Origin: Amorphophallus konjac
Lineage: Eukaryota; Streptophyta; Magnoliopsida; Alismatales; Araceae
Length of the DNA: 64,000 nt
Reading direction: 5' to 3'
Assembly: GCA_022559845.1 (NCBI GenBank)
Contig: CM040123.1
Location: 296,410,642 to 296,474,641, forward strand
Position 1 is the stretch's first letter. Every line of letters starts with the position of its first letter. The position numbers and the translations under genes were made by a program. The notes below the pieces were generated by a model. The model did not search any database, was not told where the DNA came from, and was given only the letters and a program-made list of their open reading frames with translations. Shown in pieces: positions 12,242 to 24,897 of this stretch.

Positions 12242-14795
12242 TGTAACGACCCGAGAATCTGATTACTGGGAAGGCCCGATAACCCGAGACTCGTACCGCC
12301 ACCCACGAGTCCGAAGACTCGGAAGGGATAAAAGGATGGTGTGGAGACTACACAAGTATCACAAATAATTGGAGAAATTAAACAGTTTATATAATTAAGC
12401 ACGAAAAAAAACTAACATTTTGCATGATACATGGTCCACAAGATAACAAAATACACGACAATAGTCAACAACTAGTACAGAGACAAGAAAGAAAAAGTAC
12501 ACCTACACGGGGCATACCCCGACTCTGACCTCTAGCACTATCGCTGGGCACCTGAACCACGCTGAGCCTCAGATGCACTCCCCTGAAGCCGCGCCTCGCC
12601 TGAAACACGGTGAAAACACGTAGGGAATGAGTCTCGGAACAAGACTCAGTAGGGATCACTCGAACCCTACCTCACGAAATGGGAAACCACTATGCTAGCG
12701 GTTAAGCAAGTACCTCAGAGGTAACAGCCCTGCAACTACAACACCGGTCTCGCGGCATGAAAACCGACGCACGTGCCACGGTGAAACAACCGGAGCTCAA
12801 CGGTCAACCCAACCAAAACCCGAAGGTCGAAGTCATAAGACTGACAGTCTGTCACTCCCGACTCGACAGGAGTACCTCCCACTAGAAGCACAGTCGGTAG
12901 CATCCCCTTACGACTTACACCGCACCGTAGGTGAACTGCCTGACGTGGTTGCGCCTACCAGAGGCACGGACACCGAACAAGTAACCACAAAGCAAGTGAC
13001 TAGCTGGGGTCACGCTCGTCAGCGTGTGTCCAACTGCCCCCAACCACGTGTCACACACAGACCATCCGTCCTAGGTTTGGACTCAAACTGGTTTTCCCCT
13101 TAGCCAGACTCTGGCTACAGACGTGGGGCCCGACGGAAACCAGTCTAAAAACCATCCTCAGGGTAAGCCCGTCCACCTACTCCCAAGTGGGACCAGCACA
13201 CGCGTACTGGTAGGCTACGACTAGTGGAGAGTCACTGAAGGAGTAGACTCTCGAGTCAATGGAAAACAACGTCCGCATCCGACGACGTACGGTGACCATC
13301 CCACGTACCAGCACCGTCGCACGGTGACCACAATCGGAGAAGAAACGGGACAGCGAACCACCCGGTGCAGTCCTGAGCCTGGCGGTCTACTCTAGACACG
13401 CCATAGGCTCTGACGGTCTAGTGCTAGACCGTCACAGCCGTCTAACGGACCAACACAGGCGCGTCAGGCGTTCGGTGTAAAATCGGCTGTAACGCACCTA
13501 CCCTTGTGCGTCAGAGGCCTTGACGCACCCAACCTAGTGTGTCACAGGGCGAGCAGAAAACAACTATGACGCACAGTTCTCGGGGCGTCACAGGCTATTA
13601 CGGACCACCCCTGGTGCGTTACAAGTTGGGGATGCGTTAGCTCTGACACTCCCACACAGGGGTGTTACAAGGACGTGACGCGCCAGTCTTGGTGCGTCAT
13701 AAGCCTTGACCCCCAACGGTCAAAACCCAACGGTCGGATTCACTGTAACGGTCTAATGCTGGGGTGTCACATCACTGTGGCGGTCTATCGTGGGACCGTC
13801 AGGCCCACGAACGCCACGCCCCAAAACCAACGGAGTGTAACACACCTCCCTAAGCGCATTATACCCTGTGGCAGTCACTGAAACGACCGCCACAGCGCTC
13901 CAACGGTGAAACGGCGAAGAAAAATTAAAAATGGCAACCACGCACCCATACCTCCATGGGGGAGGGGGAAATCAAGGGGGAAGCCCCCTGGGGACCCCTA
14001 GCATGATTCTAGGCCATCAAAATACTGAATCGCGGCTCAAATCCATAGATCGGGCGAACTCTCCCCAAAACATGATTTTACTCAAACCCGCTCAAAAACA
14101 CCCCTCTCGGCTCCCAATCGGCCTACAAATCACGAGGGATGATGGGATGAGCATAGGGATTCGTCCCCCTACCTCAATGGAGTGAAAGCTCCACCAAATC
14201 GTTGTCGAAATCAAGGAAGATGCTTTTAGAACCCTCGTTCCTTCACGATTCCCCACAAGCTTTACGCCGCCACGATCGCCTCGCCGTTGCCCACATCGTC
14301 ACGCCGTCGCCCCACGCCGTCTGCAGCCGGAGGGGACGCCGCCACTGTCGAATGGGAGAGAGAGAGGGAGAGGGGCGGTTCTCACAGTGGGTGAGGAAGG
14401 AAAGAGGAAGAAGAAGAAGAAAAGGTGGGGGAGAGAGAAAAGAGAGGGGTATTTATAGAAAATCTGGAAAATCCAGAAAATACTAAAAAATTAAAAATCA
14501 CATTTCCGCGATCCTCGGAACGCACCGATCACAACAGTACCACTCTCGCCAAGGTCAACAACCCGGTTCACCCGCAACGAGAGTCCGAAGGATTTGCAGG
14601 AACCCGTACTGGAAGTCGGAAAACACGTGAGGAAAAGCCACGGACGCACTCCAGGCCTCCGAAACAACTCCGGATCGCGCCAATCCGAACACGAAAGATG
14701 TCCGAAATGAAATTTCGGACACAACGGAGCCGGACACTCCGAGAAAGCAGATCTGAGACCCAGAAAGGAAGGATCTAAAAGTTCGGGATATTACA
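12242..14795 (-). repeat. 3' LTR of element B (2554 bp)
   Basis: Starts TGTAACGACCCGAG and ends GATATTACA on the plus strand. It matches 19723-22255 along its whole length. It holds the GAGTC hairpin at 12626-12659, a dense block of inverted repeats at 13375-13900, and a TATA box at about 14450-14457. Confidence 0.96.
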
Positions 14796-14815
14796 GCCGT
14801 CCCCCCTTAAAGAAA
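14796..14815 (-). other. Polypurine tract of element B
   Basis: The minus strand reads AAGGGGGGACGGC directly before the 3' LTR start TGTAATATCC. This is the expected second-strand primer position. Confidence 0.8.
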
Positions 14816-17800
14816 TTTCATCCTCGAAATGTAAGAACAAAGCTCAGGGGAAGAAGAGGGGACTCACTCAAACAGATAAGGGAACTACTGACGCATCTCG
14901 TCCTCACGCTCCGAAGAAGCCTCACCACCCGAGTGCCGCTGCCACACCACCTAGACCAAGGGGATGACCTTGTTCCGCAGGCGCTGCTCTCGCCTATCCT
15001 CAATGCAGACGGGAAACTCTGGGAGAGAAAGATCTGGAGTCACCTCGGGCCAAACAGAATCCTCAAGCACATGAGAGTCATCGGGCATATACTTCCGCAA
15101 CATCGAGACATGGAACACGTCATGCACCGACGCCAACTCAGGAGGTAACTGCAGCCGATAGTCTACCTCACGAATGTGCTCCACAATAAGGAAAGATCTG
15201 ACATAGCGGGGACTCAGCTTCCCGTTCCGTCCAAAGCGCATCACCCCCTTCATCGGAGAAACTCTCAAGAACACACGATCGCCAACGGCGAAAGTGAGAG
15301 GCTGCCTCCTCCGGTCAGCATAGCTCTTCTGCCGACTTTGGGCCGCCAACATGTTCTGACGAACCAGGTGCACGACATTCACACACTGCTGCACCAACTC
15401 CGGTCCCATCAAAACACGCTCACCAATCTCAGACGAATCAAGTGGAGTTCGACACGGACGCCCTTACAACGCCTCATAAGGAGCCATGCCGATGCTCGAA
15501 TGATAGCTGTTATTGTAGGCAAACTCCACCAATGGCAGATGGTGAATCTAACTCCCCTGCTACTCCAGGCAGCAGGATCTCAACATATCCTCCAAAATCT
15601 GGATGGTCCTCTCTGACTGACCATCTGACTGAGGATGGTACGCCGAGCTAAATGCTAACTCCATGCCAAGGGCTCACTGGAAACTCCTCTAGAATCCAGA
15701 AGTGAAATACGGATGTCGATCCGACACAATGGAAATGGGAATCCCATGCAACGGAACGATCTGCTCCACATAAAAATGAGCCAACTTTGTCACGCTCCAG
15801 CAGACTTTGACCGGTAATAAACGAGCCACTTTCGTCAGCCGATCCACCAGCAATCAAATACTGTCCTGTCCACTTGGAGTCCTCGACAATCCCACCACAA
15901 AATCCGTGGTCACGTGGTCCCACTTCTGCGCGGGAACATCTAAGGGTTGGAGAGTACCTCCCGGTCGCTGATGCTCCGCCTTCACCTGCTGACAGGTCAG
16001 GCACCTGGCCTCGAACTCGGCCACATCTCTCTTCATGTCAGGCCACCAGAACTGCCTCCGTAAGTTCTAATACATCTTCGTCGCACCCGGGTGTACGGTG
16101 TATCTGCTCCCAAGAGCCTCACGCAACACTGCACGACGAACCTGATCCCCGGCGGGGATGTACAGCCTACCACGGAATCTCACAACACCGTCCTCGCCGA
16201 GCTCCACCTCAGCCATGGCCAAAATCTGGGGTAACTCCGGGTCTGCATGCTGAGCCTCTGTCACTTGACAGCGGATAGCAGGCGTGACAGTCAAACTCGC
16301 AAGCACCGATAACCCTGGCTCTCAGGGAATCTTGAGCCTGAATAACACTTCGGGCACTTGTTCCTAGAGCCTCCACTTCCTCAACATCAAGGCACTGACC
16401 GCGACCTTCCGACTCAAAGCATCGACGATGACATTCATCCTGCCCGGCTGATACGACAGGATGAAGTCATAATCCTTCATATACTCCATCCAACGCCTCT
16501 GCCTGAGCTTAAGGTCCCTCTGCGTGAACACATACCTTAAACTCTGATGGTCAGTGAACACCTCGAACTTCTCACCGTACAGATAATGCCTCCAGATCTT
16601 CAACGCGAAGATCACAGCCGCCAACTCGAGGTCATGGGTAGGGTAGTTCTCCTCATGTTGCTTCAGCTGCCGAGATGCATACGCCACCACTCTACCATTC
16701 TGCATCAACACAACACCCAATCCGACCCCGGAAGCATCTGTACACACCACAAAACCTCCCGATCCAGAAGGTAAAACCAACACCGGAGCCGAGGTGAGCA
16801 ATCTCTTTAGTTCCCTGAAACTCTACTCACACTCATCAGTCCAGACGAAAGACACATCCTTCCGCGTAAGTCTGGTCATCGGGACCGCAATGCGAGAAAA
16901 ATCCTAGATAAACCTTCGACAATAGCCCGCAAGCCCCAAGAAACTCCAGATCTCCGTCACAGACCTCGGCCTCGGCCACTGCATTACTGTCTCGACCTTG
17001 ACGGGATCCACGAAAATACCATCACCAGAAATCACATGCCCCAAAAAGTGCACCTCACGAAGCCAGAACTCACACTTACTGAGCTTCGCATACAACTGGT
17101 GATCTCGCAACGTCTGCAGCACCACACCCAAATGGTAAGCGTACTCCTTGATAGACCGCGAATAGACAAGGATGTCGTCCAGAAATACGACCACGAATTG
17201 GTCCAAGTAGGGATGGAACTCCCTTTGCATCAAGTCCATGAAGGCTGCGGGGGCATTGGTGAGCCCGAACGGCATCACCAAGAACTCATAATGCCCATAC
17301 CTCGTACTGAACGCAGTCTTCTCCACATCGGACTCGCAAATCCTTAGCTGATAGTAACCGGACCGCAAATCAATCTACGAGAACACTCGAGCAGACTGAA
17401 GCTGGTCGAACAAGTCATCAATCTACGGTAACGGATACTTATTCTTGATGGTCACCTCATTCAGCTGCCGGTAGTCAATGCACAACCTCAGACTACCATC
17501 CTTCTTCTTTACGACCAACACGGGCGCACCCCAAGGGGAAAAGTTAGGACGGATATACCCCTTGGCCAGCAACTCCTGCAGCTGCGCCCTCAACTCTCTC
17601 AACTCGGCAGGGGCCATACGGTAGGGAGCCTTCGCCAAGGGTCCTATGCCAGGCACAACCTCGATAACGAAATCGATCTCCCGCTGGAGAGGCAATCCGG
17701 GCAAATCCTCGAGAAAAACATCGGGAAACTCGCACACCACCGGGATGTCCTCGACATCCGGACACGGCTGGTCTACCAAGACCACAGAAGCGAGAAAACC

Positions 17801-18240
17801 CTGGCAACCAGAATCAAGCAGACGACGGGCTCGAATCGCAGAAATGAGGAAACAAGGAGAGGTGGAACGGATACCTTGGAAGTAGAAGGTCCGCCTGCTA
17901 GGATGCTGAAAGTAAACCCTCTTCATTCCACAATCCACCACCGCTCCATGAGCCTCGAGCCAATCCATGCCCAAAATCACATCGTAATCTCGAAGCTGCA
18001 AAGCATACAACCTGCCTGGCATACTCCGCCCCTCGATCCAAACCGGAACCTTCTCGAAATAATACGGAGTGATTATGAAGTCACCAGACGGCAACTCCAC
18101 CATCAGATCACAAGACATCTGGGATACCGGGTCCTCAACACTCAGCTCAAAATCCTCCGAAATAAACGAATGGGACGCGCCAGAATCAAACAAGACTTGC
18201 GCTGCGCAACCCAAAATCATAACAGTACCTTCCACAAGCT
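14816..18240 (-). pseudogene. Element B pol: protease to chromodomain (heavily broken)
   Basis: In order on the minus strand: protease DSGASHSF (about 18190); RT with [16 protein letters not shown] (17423-17480), [13 protein letters not shown] (about 17250) and [10 protein letters not shown] (about 17160-17185); RNase H with TDASG and [14 protein letters not shown] (16364-16801); integrase zinc finger with CLTCQQVKAEH (about 15990) and TTDF; the integrase C-terminal part PRYVRSF (about 15200); and a chromodomain ending in a WEREDEMR-type motif near 14890. Most blocks share one reading frame but are separated by stops (near 17423, 16904, 16364, 16067, 15854 and 14951). No working product is expected. 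Confidence 0.92.
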
Positions 18241-19558
18241 GCGACGACTCTGCCTCTGCCCTGGTCATGTGAGTAATCTGGCCTCGAGCCCTCTGCCTGC
18301 CCACACTCGCTGACCGTGGTAGTGGCGGAAACTGGCCCTGCAGCTGAAACTGCTGCTGTAGGTACTGTTGCTGCTGCTGAGGAAACTGGGGTGGCTGACA
18401 CGGCCGCTGCGGACAGTCACGTGCCATGTGTCCTGGCTGATCACACCTGAAGCAGATCACCGGCACCGTACACTGCCTGTCTGGATGCGCTCGCCACACC
18501 GAGAACACGCCGAACGAGATCCACCGACTGACCCCTGCCACTGCAAAGGTGCCGGCTGTTGAACATTGCCCGAAGAAGCCTGCTGCTCACGGCCCTCCTT
18601 CTTTTTCTTGGAAAAACCCTTCTTGAAGAACCTCTTCATCTTGGCATTTAAAGATGCAGATCCTGTCGCTGATGTCGCCGGAGTCGAGGCTCCCGAACTA
18701 CCAGTAGGAAGCTGGAACGTGCTCTGCTGCTGGGTAGTCATCTACTGGCTGCGGCCTGACAAGGACTACCCCTGGCTAATCAGTCCCCGAGTACTCTGCA
18801 TATCCATCTCTAAGGACGCCGCAACAAGAGAAGCCGTCTCCAAATCAGTGGCAGCGTTCGCGATCAAATGGTGCCTTAATTCCTGCCTCAACCCTATACG
18901 AACTGAGCAGTCTTTACCCTCTCATGCTCCATGATATGAGGTGCATAACGACCCAGCTCAACAAATCGGGCCCTGTACTGCAACACGGACATGTCACCCT
19001 GGACCAGCTCTAAAAACTGACGCATCCTCTTCGTAGCAATATACTCTGGACAGTAGACACGCTCGAAAGCATTGACAAAGTCCTCCATAAAATCTACTCA
19101 AGGGGACGTGACTGAAAGGGTGTCTTCCACTCGGAAGACCACCACTCTCGAGTCGTGCCCTGTAACAGGTTGTAGGCCAACATCACCTTGTCCTCCGCAG
19201 CACACCGCATGGAACTGAACACCCGCTCCATCTCGTCGAGCCAACTTCGAGCCATATCAGGGTCTAGCTGACCACCGTAGTAAGGTGGATGGAACTGCAT
19301 GAAATCCCTCACTACTCGGCCTGGCCCACCCTTGGTTGACCAGCCCTCACCAGCCTCTTCGCCGAACTGCTGCGACATAAGCTGGTACATGCCACGAAAG
19401 AAATCCTCAGCCTCCGAAAACCTCGCAGTATCCACTACCTCGGTGGCCGCTGGTGGCACTCTACTCTGCTCCTCCTGCTCCTGCTGAACCTCCTGCTGGA
19501 TCTCCCGAGCCCCAGCCGACTGCCCCTGCTGAGAGCGAGTGCTCCGCCTCGGCGCCAT
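18241..19558 (-). pseudogene. Element B gag pseudogene
   Basis: Opens at ATG 19558 with MAPRRSTRSQQ and a Gln/Glu-rich N-terminus. The gag core follows (FMQFHPPYYGG, W.DEMERVF, then YCPEYIATKRM, about 18890-19300). A Ser/Lys-rich stretch with KKKKEG leads to one intact CX2CX4HX4C knuckle, [14 protein letters not shown], near 18430-18460. The pieces fall in different frames, so there are at least two frameshifts plus a stop near 19090. Confidence 0.85.
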
Positions 19559-19708
19559 ACTTGCTCATGAAGCAAAAGATAGAAAACACGGAAACGGCAT
19601 GGTCAAAGAAAACACACGATGCCCCATGCCAGCGTCAACTGTACATCATCGCTGTGGGCTAGTGGACCACCACAATTACTTATGATTCTCGTATAATCCC
19701 ACAACCGC

Positions 19709-19720
19709 GCTCTGATACCA
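19709..19720 (-). promoter_or_regulatory. Primer-binding site of element B
   Basis: The minus strand reads TGGTATCAGAGC, two bases inside the 5' LTR end at 19723. It is complementary to initiator-Met tRNA. Confidence 0.95.
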
Positions 19721-19722
19721 GC

Positions 19723-22255
19723 TGTAATGACCCGAGAATCCGATTACCGGGAAGGCCCGATAACCCGAGACTCATACCACCACCCACGAGTCCGAAGACT
19801 CGGAAGGGTTAAAAGGATAGTGTGGAGACTACACAAGTATCACAAATAATTGTAGAAATTAAACAGTTTATATAATTAAGCACGAAAAAAAACTAACATT
19901 TTGCATGATACATGGTCCACAAGATAACAAAATAGACGACAGTAGTCCACAACTAGTACAAAGACAAGGAAGAAAAAGTACAGCTACACGGGGCATACCC
20001 AGGCTCTGACCTCTGGCACTAACGCTGGGCACCTGAACCACGCTGAGCCTCAGATGCGCTCCCCTGAAGCAGCGCCTCGCCTGAAACATGGTGAAAACAC
20101 GTAGGGAATGAGTCTCGGAACAAGACTCAGTAGGGATCACTCAAACCCTACCTTGCGAAACGGAAAACCACTATGCTAGCGGTTAAGTGAGTACCTCAGA
20201 AGTAACAGCCCTGCAACTGCAACACCGGTCTCGCGGCACGAAAACTGACGCACGTGCCACGGCGAAACAACCGGAGCTCAACGGTCAACCCAACCAAAAC
20301 TCGAAGGTCGAAGTCACAAAACTGACAGTCTGTCACTCCCGACTCGACAAGAGTACCTCCCACTAGAAGCACAGTCTGTAGCGTCCCCTGACGACTTACA
20401 CCGCACCGCAGGTAAACTGCCTGACGTGGTAGCGCCTACCAGAGGCACGGACACCGAACAAGTAACCACAAAGCAAGTGACTAGCTAGGGTCACGCTCGT
20501 TAGCGTGTGTCTAACTGCCCCCAACCACGTGTGCACACACAGACCATGCGTCCTAGGTTTGGCCTCTAAATGATTTTCCCCTTAGCCGGACTTTGGCTAC
20601 AGACGTGGGGCCCGATGGAAACCAGTCTAAAAATCATCCTCAGGTAAGCTCGTCCACCTACTCCCATGTGGGACCAGCACACGCATACTGGTAGGCTATG
20701 ACTAGTGGAGGGTCACTGAAGGATTAGACTCTTGAGTCAACGGAAAACAACGTCCGCATCTGACGACGTACGGGGACCATTCCACGTACCAGCACCGTCG
20801 TACGGTGACCACAGTCGGAGAAGAAACGGGACAGCGAACCACCCAGTGCAGTCCTGAGCATGGCGGTCTACACTAGACGCGCCACAGGCTTTGACGGTCT
20901 AGTGCTGGACCGTCACAACCGTCTGACAGACCAACATAGGCGCGTCAGGTGTTCGGTGCAAAATCGGCTGTAACACACCTACCCTGGTGCGTCACAGGCC
21001 CTGACACACCCAACCTAGTGCGCCACAGGGCGAGCATAAAATAACTATGACGCACACCGCTCGGTGCGCCAAAGGCTATAACGGACCACCCCTGGTGCGT
21101 TACACGTTAGGGATGCGTCAGCTCTGACGCTCCCATATAGGGGTGTTACAAGGACGTGACGCACCAGTCTTGGTGCGTCACAAGCCTTGACCCCCAACGG
21201 TCAAAACCCAATGGTCGGATTCACTGTAACGGTCTAATGCTGGGGCGTCACATCACTATGGCGGTCTATCGTGGGACCGTCAGGCCCACGAACGCCACGC
21301 CCCAAAACCAACGGAGTGTAACACACCTCCCTAAGCGCGTTACACCCTGTGGCGGTCACTGGAACGACCGCCACAGCACTCCGACGGTGAAACGGAGAAC
21401 AAGAACCAAAAATGGCAATCACGCCCCCATACCTCCATGGGAGAGAAGGAAATCAAGGGGGAAGCCCCCTGGGGACCCCTAGCATGATTCTAGGCCATCA
21501 AAATGCCGAATCGTGACTCAAATCTTTAGATCGGGCGAACTCTCCCCAAAACATGATTTTGCCCAAACTCGCTCAAAAATGCCCCTCTCGGCTCCCAATC
21601 GGCCTACAAATCACGGGGGATGACGGGATGAGCATAGGGATTCGTCCCCCTACCTCAATGGAGCGAAAGCTCTACCGAATCGTTGCCGAAATCAAAGAAG
21701 ATGCTTTTAGAACCCTCGTTCCTTCACGATTCCCCACAAGCTTTACGCCGCCACGATCCCCTCGCCGTCACCCACGTCGTCACGCCATCGCCCCACACCG
21801 TCTACAGTCGGAGGGGACGCCGCCGCGGTCGAATGGGAGAGAGAGAGGGAGAGGGGGCGGTTCTCACGGTGAGGGAGGAAGGAAAGAGGAATAAGAAGAA
21901 GAAAAGGTGGGGGAGAGAGAAAAGAGAGGTGTATTTATAGAAAATCTGGAAAATCTAGAAAATACCAAAAAATTAAAAATCACATTTCCGCGATCCTCGG
22001 AACGCACCGATCACAACGGTACCACTCTCGCCCAGGTGAACAACCCGGTTCACCCGCAACGAGAGTCCAAAGGATTTGCCGGAACCCGTACAGGAAATCG
22101 GAAAACACGAGCGAAAAATCCGCGGACGCACTACGGGCCTCCAAAACAACTCCGGATCGCACCGATCCGAACACGAAAGATGTCCGAGCCGGACACTCCG
22201 AGAAAGTAGATCCGAGACCTAGAAAGGAAGGATCCTAAAGGTCCGAGATATTACA
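19723..22255 (-). repeat. 5' LTR of element B (2533 bp)
   Basis: TG...CA ends, with target duplication AAAAT on its right. A TATA box (TATAAATAC, 21931-21940) puts the transcription start near 21905. The inverted-repeat block (20860-21390) and the GAGTC hairpin (20107-20140) therefore lie in the transcribed leader. Confidence 0.96.
20860..21390 (-). repeat. Array of about 28-nt inverted repeats in LTR B
   Basis: A dozen or so units of the form TGACGGTC-(8-12 nt)-GACCGTCA, or TGACGCACC-(8-12)-GGTGCGTCA, follow each other with short spacers. The stem bases change together between units. The same block is at 13375-13900 in the other LTR. Related units occur in the LTRs of A, C and G. Confidence 0.85.
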
Positions 22256-22324
22256 AAAATAATGTACTGGACATTTTACTCATTGACACCGTTAAATCCT
22301 TCAAATGAACTTGGGTTTCTTCAA

Positions 22325-22935
22325 GTTTCACTACCATGAGCTATTTGTCACCGTTACAGAGCTATTTGTCACTTCTAATGCCTATTTGTTACTCATAACG
22401 AGCTATTTGTCACCCTTATTGCTCGCTAGGCGTCGCCTTTGTTTCGCTTCATCACATATTGTGACTTCTGTTATCGATTTATCACCCTTACGAGACATTT
22501 GTCAGCCTTGAAGTCTATTTGTCACCACTGATGACTATTTGTCACCACTATGCGGTGTTAGCTGTTGTAGTATCTCTCTAAGGAGAGTTCTTACCCTTTA
22601 AGTAGCAGGGTTTGTCGATGGTTCTAATATTAGTAGTGCTTATCTTCATGCTCATAGTTTATCGTTAGGATCCATTTGTCACCCTTCATGCGCATTTGTC
22701 CCCCCTGTTGATCTATTTGTCACCACTAATAGGCATCCTTCACTCTTATAGCATGCAGAGCCATCCGCCTTTGCCCTTGGGAGCCGTCGCCTTTGTGCAT
22801 TTTTTCACTGTTAAGAGCCTTTTGTCACCCCTCATGCGCATTTGTCGCCCCTGTCAACCTATTTGTCACCACTAATGTGCATTTGCTGCCTCTGTCAACT
22901 TATTTGTCACAAATAATATGCATTCATTACCCTTA
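22325..22935 (+). repeat. ATTTGTCACC microrepeat array, block 1
   Basis: About 17 variants of CTATTTGTCACC-N8-10, spaced roughly 20 bases apart, with a mid-block gap of unrelated sequence (22560-22670). Neighbouring blocks begin with the same lead-in, TTCAA.TGAACTTG.GTTTCTTCAA. Confidence 0.85.
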
Positions 22936-23119
22936 TCATTCATTTTACTCGCTGCTCTCACAGACGGAAGGTGAACCCAAAGAGAAAATAAATATAACAA
23001 TTAAAAAAATCTATAAAAATTGATAATCAATAAATAAAATAATTTATCACATAGGCAAGAAAATAACAAACAAACCATGAAAAAGACAAATAATTATGAA
23101 AATATTAATAATAATAATA

Positions 23120-24735
23120 ATAAGTATAACAGAATAATAATAATAAAATAATTATGAAAAAGATAAAAATCATATAAAATGATAATTAATAAATGTAACA
23201 TCATAATAATAGTTAAATAATTATGAAAATGACAAAAACCAAAAAAATTAAAAATGATAATTAATAAATATAACGGTAAAATAATAATGAAATAACTGAA
23301 AATGAGAAAAACATAAAAATGATAATTAATAAATGTAGCAGCTTAATAATAGTAAAATAATTATGAAAATGACAAAGACCATAAAAATGATAATTAATAA
23401 ATGTACTAGTATAATAATAAATTAATTATAAAATTAAGAAAAAATATATAATTGATAATTAATAAATGTAACACTATAACAATAATATAAATCACCTAAT
23501 TATAAAACATGATAGAAAAATAATATAAACGTTTCGCTTCATTTAATCAGTGTTGTTTGATGACTAGGAAAGTTTCAGATCTGTGTTGGTAGAGTTAGGA
23601 AACCCATACACGGTTAAACCCTTCAAACGAACTTGAGTTTCTTCAAGTTTCACTGCCATGAGATATTTGTCACCGTTACAGAGTTATTTGTCAATGCTAA
23701 CGACTATTTGTCACTCACAACATCTATTTGTCACCCTTATCGCTAGCCAACCGTCGCCTATGTTTCGTCTCAAAACATATCTTTTACTTCTGTTATCTAT
23801 TTATCACCCTTAGGAGACATTTGTCAGCCCTGAAATCTATTTCTCACCACTGATGACTATTTGTCACCACTAAGCGGGGTTACCCGTCGCGCTTGATTTT
23901 GGCTTATCTGACTTAATGCCTCCAAAACTTCAAAACTTGTTCTTCTTTCTGTCTAACAGTAATAATAATAAATATAATACTGTAATTATAATAAAATAAA
24001 TAAAAATGTCAAAAAATCATACGAATTGAAAATTTATAAATATAACATAATAATAATAATAAAATAATTATGAAAAAGTTAAAAACCATATAAAATGATA
24101 ATTAATAAATGTAACATTATAATAATAGTTAAATAATTATGAAAATGATAAAAATTAAAAAAATTAAAAATGATAATTAATAAATGTAACGGTAAAATAA
24201 TAATGAAATAACTAAAAATGAGAAAAAAATATAAAAATGATAATTAATAAATGTAACCGCATAATAATAGTAAAATAATTATGAAAATGACAAAGATCAT
24301 AAAAATGATAATTAATAAATGTACCAGTATAATAATAAATTAATTATAAAATTAAGAAAAAATATATAATTGATAATTAATAAATGTAACACTATAACAA
24401 TAATATAAAACCACCTAATTATAAACTATGATAGAAAAATAATATAAACATTTCGCTTCATTTAATCAGTGTAGTTTGATGACTAGGAAAGCTTCAGATC
24501 CGTGTTGGTAGAGTTAGGAAACCCATACACGGTTAAACCCTTCAAACGAACTTGAGTTTCTTCAAATTTCACTGTCATGAGATATTTGTCACCGTTACAG
24601 AGTTATTTGTCACTGCTAACGGCTATTTGTCACTCACAACATCTATTTGTCACTCTTATCGCTCGCTTGCCATAGCCTTTGTTTCGCTTCAAAACATATA
24701 TTTTACTTTTGTTATCCATTTATCACCCTTTAAAA
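23120..24735 (+). repeat. Large direct duplication, period about 925 bp
   Basis: 23126-23825 and 24051-24735 are near-identical, in the same order. Each has an AT-rich part built from a repeating AAAATGATAATTAATAAATGTAAC word (period about 70 bp), then TTTCGCTTCATTTAATCAGTG, then a short ATTTGTCACC array. Similarity is over 90 % by eye. No coding sequence. Confidence 0.85.
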
Positions 24736-24897
24736 TTACAATTATACATACAACCTACACAACTCAAGATAAAACACACATCCCCCGATAAGATCCACAC
24801 AACATATAACTCAATGAATAAAAGAAATTATAATTACATTAATTCAAATGTGTCATTTTTTACAATTACAATTACAAATCAACAGATATCCGTTGGA

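Larger units (their letters stand above)
12242..22255 (-). mobile_element. Gypsy element B (chromovirus, Tekay-like), both LTRs present
   Basis: Flanked by AAAAT at 12237-12241 and 22256-22260, a perfect 5-bp target duplication. The 5' LTR is on the right (19723-22255), the primer site is 19709-19720, coding remains run from 19558 to about 14820, the polypurine tract lies at about 14796-14815, and the 3' LTR is on the left (12242-14795). LTRs differ by about 5-6 % in the stretches I compared, mostly transitions, so insertion is moderately old. The coding frame has many stops. Confidence 0.96.

Noticed and set aside
22300..22560. ATTTGTCACC arrays as a centromeric or telomeric satellite
   Set aside because: Units are short, degenerate, interrupted and found in inverted orientation at the other side, which fits transposon subterminal repeats better.
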